Positions 20,401 through 29,400 of a stretch of 64,000 nt of DNA are shown here, piece after piece. The notes under the pieces were generated by a model, which saw only the letters and a program-made list of their open reading frames with translations, was not told the DNA's origin and did no database searches. The stretch covers positions 86,448 through 150,447 of the forward strand of contig CALGAW010000015.1 in the NCBI GenBank assembly GCA_937959115.1. Reading direction: 5' to 3'. The DNA is from an uncultured Saprospiraceae bacterium (lineage in GTDB: Bacteria > Bacteroidota > Bacteroidia > Chitinophagales > Saprospiraceae). Both the position numbers and the translations under genes were made by a program. Position 1 is the stretch's first letter. Each line of letters opens with the position of its first letter.

Positions 20401-21131
20401 AACCCTGACCAAAAGCCTTTCTTTTTGACAGTGCGATGTGCTACCTCATTGACAAACAAGGCTAATAGGATGAAGCCTAAGAGATACAACAAAAATGTAT
20501 TCCCCTGGTTTTTCTTAGTTAATTGTCGCTTAGATCGAATCTTAAATAGTGGTTTCTCCTCTCTGTTTCGTACAGTGACACCAGTTGCCTCATCTAACAC
20601 AATATAGTCAGGAATAGTATTATCCAAAACGATCCGATCCTGAAGGTATTCATTGTTTACAGGAAACTTGTTGTAGATTGGAATTAGGCCTAAAATTGTT
20701 AAAGATCGCTTTGTTCTATTATTGAAATAAGTTTCCTTAATCAATTCATAATCTCCATTCTTCTGCCCGACGATTTTATTGACTCTTCCATCTGTAGGCG
20801 TGATATCGGTAAGGTATGGAAGTACTTTGTTGTTCGACCAAAAGCGAAGGGAATCATTTTCATAGATACAAATCGTGTAGAGTTTTTTATTTAGCGAACT
20901 AAGATAGTCGCTTGACAATTCACCATTTGCTGCTGATTCAATGAGTTTAGCATCACCAAAAAAGGAATTAACTTCTTGTTCAAGTGTGTGCAATTTTGTT
21001 TCTATCTGGTTGGCATACCGATAAAGACTATGGGCTTCACCCGCGACATTATCATACACTTTTGCAAGAATAATAACGATGATCGCAAGCCACAAAAACA
21101 AATATGGTACTGCAACAAACTTCCTCAACAT
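17460..21131 (-). CDS. Large multi-pass membrane sensor histidine kinase
   Basis: The 1,223-residue protein has an N-terminal helix, an extracytoplasmic region (~30-205), a cluster of about eight hydrophobic helices (~210-470), a second extracytoplasmic domain (~480-715), two further helices, a dCache-like region and a HAMP-like linker (~930-990). The kinase core follows: H-box AHEIKNPLTPMKL with His1012, N-box NNLIKNAIQ, G1 DNGVGIP and G2 GTGLGLA. The H-box resembles NtrY-type kinases. It presumably autophosphorylates in response to an envelope signal and passes phosphate to a response regulator, which is not adjacent. A -7 box lies at 21175-21182. Signal and partner are unknown; the unusually large sensor half suggests membrane or envelope sensing (inference). 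Confidence 0.9.
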   Translation of the reverse strand: MLRKFVAVPYLFLWLAIIVIILAKVYDNVAGEAHSLYRYANQIETKLHTLEQEVNSFFGDAKLIESAANGELSSDYLSSLNKKLYTICIYENDSLRFWSNNKVLPYLTDITPTDGRVNKIVGQKNGDYELIKETYFNNRTKRSLTILGLIPIYNKFPVNNEYLQDRIVLDNTIPDYIVLDEATGVTVRNREEKPLFKIRSKRQLTKKNQGNTFLLYLLGFILLALFVNEVAHRTVKKKGFWSGFTVLLLGIAFVRGLSYYFDWLDTFRDIDIFHPRHYASNLFPSIGDLLIDILLTLWIIAFFNFQFRPRGFSKIAKRNQYLIGLFIYCVITGAVFVISRIFISLARNSEITLEFNNIFSLNIYSFCGLFSLTLLTGSLFIFSQKLMNILSKMSINLNEKILFIGALLSITTIINYLDLLSTSSLILVIFSMGFILLFELFVRAKSMTYFWLLTWLIIFSVFSTVLLYNYNFEKEFNTRRLYALKLAEENDRYTEFKFQQIHTNLINDKFIQNFFVSPWIPKNEIVERIQKKYVRTYLFNKYNSSVHVYNATGARIKGEGIEYASFEKLISTGKKTGFEYLHYWLDANGKLNYIADIPIKRINKPYGRIVINLLAKDIKGSRLYPALLLDKQMKSSQKMERYNFAIYRKGQRLKSNGNFYPFLEPFNVESGFKSITDDNYVHLVYAVNNEKTIVVTKENEEFIRPVSLFSYMFCLQLLVMILIVLFDFFIKNISSGKFRSILRLRPTLRNRINVSVISMIILSFVIIGVVTVIYFRGEFTKYHDQRLGRKVRGVLASIKVAMDKNEDNPYYRPDISDLSEIHRMDINLYDLQGDLEASSQLAIVDIGLISDKIDPVAFYNLDKVRVDQHTQEEAIGKLTFKTAYVPLKATNGTITGYVGLPYYSQLENLREDVSEFMGTLLNVYVLLLIFSGLVAILIGNSVTSPIVTIGEKLKQVKLGRKNTQLEWSNDDEIGALVDEYNKMINELEESANLLAQSNRETAWREMAKQVAHEIKNPLTPMKLSIQHLQRASKESDLDDIQDMVSRVSKTLVEQIDSLSNIASSFSNFAKMPKATNEKFLINSLISSVYDLFSERDNMDISLEMPLDEFIVFADRNQMVRALNNLIKNAIQAIPETRLGIITVSLKKKDTMAIIEVRDNGVGIPEDKQKNVFVPNFTTKSSGTGLGLAITRNIVESAAGKIYFETEVDIGTSFFIELPIVNNG

Positions 21132-21174
21132 GTAACTTTTTTAATCAATTCCTTCAAATTTTGACCCAAAATAG

Positions 21175-21182
21175 CAAATCTA
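21175..21182 (-). promoter_or_regulatory. -7 box upstream of the histidine kinase
   Basis: Minus-strand TAGATTTG fits TAnnTTTG and lies 44 bp before the kinase ATG, in the 72-bp gap behind kmo. A minus-strand TTG at 21207-21209 could serve as the -33 element with a slightly long 24-bp spacer. Confidence 0.4.
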
Positions 21183-21203
21183 ATGAATATCGATTTTCAT
21201 CAC

Positions 21204-22556
21204 CTACAATAAGTAGTCAGCTTTTAACACTGCTAATTTTTTCATAACAGTATCCAATTCAATTGATTCTTCTTCATTAGTACACAATTCTAGTAAGAGT
21301 TGATCTTGTTTTCTTCCTAGTGCCTTTGCTACTGAATACGGTATTTGTTCGCAAAACGTCACTAAGGAATATTTTGAATGATAATCATCATAATTTTTCT
21401 CTAGCTGCATTTCAAGTTGTCGTTTTTTAACAAATCCTGGATGGATGACATGGTCTTGCATCTCATGAAAATTGTCTAAAGCAAGTGCAGCAATGGCATC
21501 CGCATCTGGTTTTCTTTTCTGGGAAAATGCTTCGATTACGGTACTCCAGTCTCCGTTGTGTTTGTCATATAACTCATCGAAGACGACGACATCTTCAAAA
21601 CTAGCATTCATCCCCTGGCCATAAAAAGGAACGATAGCATGGGCGGCATCTCCCATCAGTACAATCCTCCCACCTACCTGCCATGGCGCACAGGAAATAG
21701 TCCCAAGTCGACCGACAGGATTCTTAAAGAAGTCATTCAGATAGTCAGGACAATAGGGAATCAGTTCCGCGAAATATTGCTCAAAAAATGCAGTTACTCG
21801 TTCCTCACTATCGAGAAACGCAAAGCTGTCAGGCCCTTCATTTGGAAAAAATGCGGTAACCGTAAAACTGCCATCTGGATTCGGAAGCGCAATTACCATA
21901 AACTTGCCACGTGGCCAAATGTGAAGGGCGTGTTGATCCAATAAAAAACCCCCATCAGGGCCAGGCGGAATTGTGAGTTCCTTGTAACCATGTGATAAAA
22001 AAGATTGAGAAACGGCAAGCTGATGGGTGACTTCTAGACTTTTTCTTACCGCAGATCCCGCTCCGTCTGTGCCAATTACAACATCAGGCGTTAAGACTTT
22101 GGTAAACGCCCCGTCTCCTAGTACGACTTGCACACAATCATCGGATAGCTCGATCGTTTTGCAAGGGGTTTCGAAGTAAATCTTAATGTTTTCGTAGGTT
22201 TCGGCTTTATCTAGCAAGGTCATATTCAACCCACCTCGAGGGACAGAATTAATGTGATGTTGTTCACGACCGCTGTAATGAGAAAACCGTTGCATGCCAT
22301 CAGTAGTGTGAATCATTCGTCCCTTCATCGGTATGCAGGTTTTTAGTACCTCTTCCTTGATTCCAACAAGATCCAGTGCTCTCAGTCCCCTGTTTGACAG
22401 GGCTAGATTAATTGATCTACCGGCAGCGATAGACGCTTTTCTCATGTCTGGGCGCTTTTCTATTAATGTGACTTGACATCCCTTCTGGGCAAGTCGAATG
22501 GCTAGTAACGTTCCACATAGACCAGCACCACAAATCACAACAGTATTTTTTTTCAT
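21204..22556 (-). CDS. kmo: Kynurenine 3-monooxygenase
   Basis: This 450-residue FAD monooxygenase converts L-kynurenine to 3-hydroxykynurenine with NADPH and oxygen. The N-terminal dinucleotide fold VICGAGLCGTLLAIRLAQKG is followed by the KMO-typical AGRSINLALSNRGLRAL segment, the Met-rich KGRMIH loop and NSVPRGGLNMTLLDKAE. The second FAD motif is GDAAHAIVPFYGQGMNASFED. Length and order match bacterial KMO. No other kynurenine-pathway gene is in the window. In Bacteroidota the pathway serves tryptophan breakdown and de novo NAD synthesis (established knowledge). The start is ATG at 22556. Confidence 0.93.
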   Translation of the reverse strand: MKKNTVVICGAGLCGTLLAIRLAQKGCQVTLIEKRPDMRKASIAAGRSINLALSNRGLRALDLVGIKEEVLKTCIPMKGRMIHTTDGMQRFSHYSGREQHHINSVPRGGLNMTLLDKAETYENIKIYFETPCKTIELSDDCVQVVLGDGAFTKVLTPDVVIGTDGAGSAVRKSLEVTHQLAVSQSFLSHGYKELTIPPGPDGGFLLDQHALHIWPRGKFMVIALPNPDGSFTVTAFFPNEGPDSFAFLDSEERVTAFFEQYFAELIPYCPDYLNDFFKNPVGRLGTISCAPWQVGGRIVLMGDAAHAIVPFYGQGMNASFEDVVVFDELYDKHNGDWSTVIEAFSQKRKPDADAIAALALDNFHEMQDHVIHPGFVKKRQLEMQLEKNYDDYHSKYSLVTFCEQIPYSVAKALGRKQDQLLLELCTNEEESIELDTVMKKLAVLKADYLL

Positions 22557-23404
22557 ATCCTTAATATTCGAAATCAGCTTAAAATTGCATCAATTATTCC
22601 GATTATATTAACCTTTTAAGATGAAAAATGTTTTTTTCCCTTAAAAAGGTAGAATTTATTGATGGTGAGGTAATTTCTTATGAAGGAGATGTCACTTTGA
22701 AAAGGTGATTTAATTATTAGTTAAGAATTCCATTCTGACAATTTCAACCAATTGTTTTTCAGGTGTTTAATACACTGTGAGAAATACAATTTACCTATTT
22801 GGGTAAAATTAAATAAGTAATGAATGGTTGTCGAATATTGTAGATTAGATTTGGTTTTTAATGTTCTGTTTAAGGCTGTAATTAATGAAGATGAAATGAT
22901 TGAATTTGTTGATTTTAATGGATTGACCATGCTTTACCAGCCTTTAATTTGTTGTTTTGAACATCCATTTTGCATTTCATTCAAGAAATTTGAAAGAATT
23001 CCACAATATTTTAATTTTTAAATTGTATTTTTTCTATATTTGACAAGGAAACGTTAAGAAAACGTGGCCTAACCCAAAAACTTCCTATTAAGAAATTATA
23101 ATTTATTCAAGTTTCATGCTATTGGATACTTAGTAAGTATTTGATTGACAGTTTTTTATTGTTTATTTCTTTTTAGAATTTATTTATTTTCCTATAAAAT
23201 CGGTTGGTTGAGGCAGCGAATTGTGTTATGTATTCGTATTAACATTAATTTAACAAAATGTAATGTGTTTCAGGGGTTGAACAAATTGCTTTTTTCTTTC
23301 CGATCATAAGATTATATTGTTATATTAGCTAGACCCCAGTACAAAAGTGTGCAAACTAACAGAACTAACCCATTTTATTTTACTAACCAAAATCAATTAG
23401 AACA
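22557..23404. other. 848-bp AT-rich intergenic region between divergent kmo and the SprB-repeat gene
   Basis: I see no convincing gene; a 65-codon frame at 22824-23021 has neither a family match nor a plausible context. The stretch is strongly AT-rich. It contains an interrupted inverted repeat at 22611-22650 and one TAnnTTTG octamer (TATATTTG) at 23035-23042, about 360 bp before the SprB-type ATG. The adhesin gene may therefore have a long 5' leader, or use a promoter I cannot recognise closer in. Confidence 0.6.
22611..22650. repeat. Interrupted inverted repeat in the kmo upstream region
   Basis: ACCTTTTAAG (22611-22620) faces CTTAAAAAGGT (22640-22650), complementary except for one bulged A, and the interval holds an A-run facing a T-run that could lengthen the stem. 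It lies 55 bp upstream of the kmo ATG, so an operator or a hairpin in the leader are both possible. No regulator is identified. Confidence 0.35.
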
Positions 23405-26400
23405 ATGAACAAATCCTATACCAAACTTCTTGGATTTTTTATCCTTCTATTTTTTTGTTCTACCCTTTCTGCCAATGACGAATGTATTAATGCCGCAGTC
23501 ATTACAGATGTCCAAAACTGGTGTTCTTCCTCAGGAGCATTTACCCTCGCAGGTGCCACAGATAGTGGTGATGGATCCTGCGAAATAGGAAATAGAGATC
23601 GATGGTTCAGCTTTACAGCTGCATTTACCGATGTAACAATAGCTATTATTGGTGGTGTAGCAGGTGGAGGTCCAACAGGTGGAACTCTAAATGACCCTGA
23701 GATTACCATGTATAGTGGACCCTGTAATGCACTTTTAGAAATAAAATGTGATGCAGATTTAGCCGCGGATAATACAGTAGAAACTTACAAAGGTGGGCTT
23801 ACACCAGGGCAAACATACTACTTCAAAGTAGATAGTAGAACATTTGTAGGAAGTACATTTATGATCTGTTTGAACAACTATAACGCTCCTCAAGAGCCAG
23901 ATAGTGATTGCCCTACTGCAACTGTGCTTTGTGATAAGACTGGATTTTCTGTACCAGAAGTTACAGGCGCTGGATCTAACAATCAAGAAATGCAAGATGC
24001 ATTTTGTTTTCATTTCCCAAATCCTTTTCCAACCCAAACATTAGAATCCAACTCTGTATGGTACACGTGGACAGCCTTAACTACAGGTACTGTTTCATTT
24101 GACTTGGTTCCTGCAAACCCTTCAGACGACCTTGATTTTGTCGTTTATGAAATGCCAGGTGGTTTCAATCCGGGTGGAGGACTTAACTGTAACGGAAAAA
24201 TTGTTCGAAGATGTATGGCGTCAGGAAATCTTCCTGCATGGACAACATGTTTTGGACCAACAGGTCTGGATCTAATTTCCCTTCAACACCATGAGAATTT
24301 GAACTGTTATAACGATGCTCCAACGAGTCCAACAAATCCTACAACAATAATCGATGATAATTATGCACGAGCACTTGATCAGATTCAAGGAAATGTATAT
24401 GCGCTTGTTGTGAATAACTTCTCCTCCACTGGAAATGGATTTAGTATTGAATGGGGAGGAACTGGATTGTTTGAAGGTCCTATACCTGATTTTACCGTTG
24501 CACCTCAGAATCTGTGTACAAATGGACAAATCGTTGTAACAGATGCTTCTTTCTACCCACAAGGTCAATTGATTGAGTGGGAATGGGATTTTGGTGTCGA
24601 TGCAATTCCTCAAGGATCCATTACACAAGGACCACACACGATTACCTATACTTCAGGTGGTCCTAAAATTATTACGCTAATTGTAACCTCAGAAAGATAT
24701 TGTAAAGTAACGCACCAAGATACAGTGAATGTAATTGATGTGACGGGACTTGTAATTGAGGTCAATGCTACTTGTACAATGGGAGGTGTCGCTACTGTAG
24801 TCGGTACTGGAGGCATAGCTCCTTATACTTACCAATGGAGTAACAATCAAACAGGACCAACAGCAACTGGCCTTGCCCCAGGTACTTATCAAGTCGTTAT
24901 AACTGACGCTACTGGATGTTCTGGAACAGAGTCCGCAACCATTGCTGGAACAGGAACCGTACAAATTTCCACCAATGTATTATCTCATGTAACTTGTAAT
25001 GGAGGAAATAATGGAAGTGCCTCGGTGATAATTAACCCTACAAGCGGAACACCTCCATATACTGTTCTTTGGTCCAACGGATCATCTGCAACACTCCAAT
25101 TGAATCTCAGTGCAGGAACCTATACAGTTACGGTGACGGATCAGCTTGGTTGTTCAACCAACCAATCAATCACAATACTAGAACCTTCAGCTATTGTACC
25201 CATCATAGTAAGTAGTACACCTGCAACCTGCTCAGTTTGTAACGGTACAGCAGATTTAAATGTTACTGGAGGAAATCCACCTTACACTTACTTATGGTCT
25301 AATGGTGCAGTAACACAAGATGTCACGGGTTTATGTTCTGGTATTAATACGGTCACAGTCACCGATGGAAGTGGATGTACCGCAACGACTTCTGTCAATA
25401 TAGGATTGAATGATTCTTTTGGCATAAGTGGAACGAACTCCGTTCCTGTTACCTGCCCTGGGAATTGTGATGGAAGTGCGATTGTAACTGCTTCTGGTGG
25501 TACGACTCCTTATACTTATACTTGGAACACAGGAGCAAATACAAATTCAATAGGTAGTCTTTGCGCTGGTACATATAATGTAACAGTAACTGACCAAACT
25601 GGATGTAGCGCTGCCGCAAGTATAGTTGTTGGAAGTGCCGCAAACTTTGTTACAACAACAGCAGTCACAGCAACAAGCTGTCCAGGAATATGTGATGGCA
25701 CAGCTACAATTACTGTTTCTGGTGGAACTCCCGGATATTTATATCAATGGAGTAATGGTGTGTTTTTACCCACAAATTCAACGTTATGTGGAGGCACCCA
25801 TACCTATACTGTAACCGATTCAAATGGATGTCAAGCCACGGGATCCGTCGTGATCTCAGAGGCTCCCGCTCTTAATGCAACAGCCACAGGAACGGATATC
25901 AGCTGCTTTATGGGCAATGACGGTACTGCGACCGCAACTGCTACTGGTGGATCACCACCTTATACTTATAATTGGATGCCGGGTGGTGGCACTACTCAGA
26001 CAATAACAGGTCTTAGTCAAGGAACATACATGGTAACGATAACCGATGACAATGGTTGTACAACAGTTACCTCAACTACGATAAACGAACCAACAGATAT
26101 TTCTACATCACTTACCACTGTAAATACGCTTTGTACTGCATGTTTGGGTGAAGCCGATGTAACGGTAACTGGAGGAACAGCACCTTACACCTATCAATGG
26201 AATAATGGAGCTGCTACAGAAGATGTTACTGGTTTATGTGCAGGAAGTTATACACTTACTGTCACCGATGATAATGGTTGTACTGAAACACTTGGAGTAA
26301 GTATAACAAGTAGTAATACATTTGGAGTATCGGCTATTGGAGTCGATAACAATGTTTCCTGTAATGGGGTATGTGATGGACAAGCAACCGTAGCAGCTAC

Positions 26401-29400
26401 TGGAGGAACAGCTCCATATACTTATCAATGGGGAGATGGACAAACGACACCAACAGCTACAGGCTTGTGTGCAGGCCCATTACCCGTAACAGTTACCGAT
26501 GTTACTGGTTGTAAAGAAGTAACAGGTGTTGTAATAACACAGTCCGCAGGGGTTACACTTACGACAAACCCAACAGGAAATGTTTCTTGTAATGGACTAA
26601 GTGATGGCTCTGCAACTGCGACAGCTGGTGGTGGAGATCCTCCTTATACTTATGTTTGGGGTTCGGGTACAAACGGTCCAACTGTAACAAACTTAGGCGC
26701 TGGTACACATCCCGTAACCGTGACAGATAGTAACGGATGTACAGCTGTAGCAACAGTAGCCATAACTGAACCACCTGTGCTCACATTATCTGCAACTCCC
26801 AACAATGGTGTCACTTGTAATGGTGATACCGATGGATCCGCGACCGCTACTGCAAATGGCGGTACAGCACCTTATGTTTATGATTGGGGGGGAGGCATAA
26901 CTACTCAAACAAACGGTACACTTGGTGGCGGAAATCATACGGTCTCTGTAACAGACGCAAATGGATGTACGGCAACTGCTACTGTGAATATTAGCGAACC
27001 ACCTCCAGTGACCGTGACCGTTGTACTTGATAACCCTGCAAGTTGTAGTGGACAATCTGATGGCGGCGCTACTGCAACAGGCGGTGGCGGAACTGGTCCT
27101 TATTCTTATGTTTGGAGTAATGGAATCCTAGTCGCTCAAAATACCACATTACCTTCAGGAACTCATACGGTAACCGTTACCGATAGTAATGGATGTTCCG
27201 TAGTCGGTTCAATAAACGTAACAGATCCAAGTGCTTTAATTTCAAGTGCTGTTCAAAATAATCCTGTCTCTTGTAATGGCGGTTCAGATGGAACTGCAAC
27301 CATTACTGCCTCTGGAGGAACAATGCCTTATTCTTATTTATGGAATACAGGAGGCACAGGAACATCAATAACAACAACTGCTGGGATTTATACTGTAGTC
27401 GTAACCGATGATAATGGATGTACTTCTACATCACAAGTAACAATAAACGAACCACCAGCACTAACGCTTACAACATCAGGTAGTAGTGTTCCGTGTAATG
27501 GAGATCAAACAGGAACATTATCATCTACTCCAGGTGGAGGAACACCTCCTTATACGTATCAATGGGATAATGGTGCTGGTACAATGCAAAATCCTTCAAA
27601 TCAAGGAGCTGGCACGTATACAGTAGTAGTTACGGATGACAATGGATGTGTCATTACATCTAGTGCAGTCATTTCAGAACCTGCTGCTTTAACTGCAACT
27701 GCAACGCCTGTATCAGGTGTTACCTGTAACGGAGACAGCGATGGATCTGCAACGGTAACTGCTGGTGGCGGTACTGCTCCTTATGTTTATAACTGGGATA
27801 GTAATGAGACGACTCCAACAGCAGTTATGCTTGATGGAGGTCCACATTCAGTGACTGTAACAGATGATAATGGCTGTGCAGTCGTTACAACTGTCCTTAT
27901 AGCTGAACCATCAGTTGTCACTATACAAGTTGCACTAGATAATAACGCAAGCTGCAATGGTGCCTCTGATGGTGGTGCTACAGCAACTGGAGGTGGAGGA
28001 ACACCTCCCTACTCTTATGTATGGAGTAACGGTATCCTAGTGGCACAAAACACAACACTACCGGCAGGTACTCATACGGTAACAGTTACTGATGGCAACG
28101 GATGTACTGCCGTAGGTTCAATAAATGTAACAGATCCTAGTGCAGTTACTGCTGTCGCGGTTCAGGTTAATCCAGTGTCTTGTTTTGGAGGTACTGATGG
28201 ATCCGCAACCGTAACTGCGGGTGGAGGAACACCAACGTATACTTATCTATGGAGTAATAATGAAACAACAGCAACAATAACAGACGGTTCTGGTACTTAT
28301 ACGGTGGTTGTTACAGATGCAAATGGCTGTGTTGCAACAGCACAAGCTACAATTAACCAACCACCACCATTAACGATTACTGCTACTGGAAGCAGTGTTT
28401 CCTGTAATGGAGACCAAACTGGTACATTATCAGTTACAGTAGGCGGTGGTGCAACTCCTTATGGCTATCAATGGGATAATGGAGCTGGTACAGTACCAAA
28501 TCCTTCAAATCAAGGAGCTGGCACATATAATGTAGTAGTGACAGATGCAAATGGATGTGTCATAACAGCAAGTGCTACAATCACAGAACCTACAGTACTA
28601 ACAGCAACTGCGGCACCTGTTTCAGGCGTTACCTGTAATGGAGATAGTGATGGTTCTGCAACAGTGACTGCCACTGGTGGAACAAGTCCTTATACTTATA
28701 ATTGGGATAGTAATGAAACTACAGCCACAGCAGTATTGCTTGATGGTGGTCCTCATTCAGTTACTGTAACAGATGGTAACGGCTGTGTTGTCGTTACAAC
28801 TGTAATGATTGCTGAACCACCAGTTGTTACGATACTTGTTGCTTTAGATAATAATGCAAGTTGTAACGGTGCCTCTGATGGTGGAGCTACAGCAACAGGC
28901 GGTGGCGGAACACCTCCTTACGCTTATGAATGGAGTAATGGTATCCTAGTGGCACAAAACACAACATTACCTGCAGGTACACATATGGTTACTGTAACAG
29001 ATGGTAATGGATGTACTGCAATCGGTTCAGTTAATGTTACAGATCCCAGTGCGGTTACAGCAGTAGCAACTCAAATTAGTCCAGTATCCTGTAATGGAGG
29101 AACTGATGGACAAGCTACAGTAACTGCTGGAGGCGGAACACCAACTTATACTTATTTGTGGAGTAACGGTGAAACAACCGCAACAATTACAGATGGTTCT
29201 GGATCTTACACGGTATTAGTAACAGATAGTAATGGATGTACTGCAACAGCGCAAGCTACCATTACAGAACCAGCGGCTTTAACAGCATCAGCTTCTAACG
29301 GTTCAGTTCTTTGTAATGGAGATCAAACTGGAACAATAACAACAACCATTAGTGGAGGTATTACACCTTATGGCTATCAATGGGATAACGGAGCCGGTAC

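Noticed and set aside
22824..23021. A 65-codon plus-strand frame upstream of the adhesin
   Set aside because: No recognisable domain, promoter or partner gene; AT-rich gaps produce such frames by chance.
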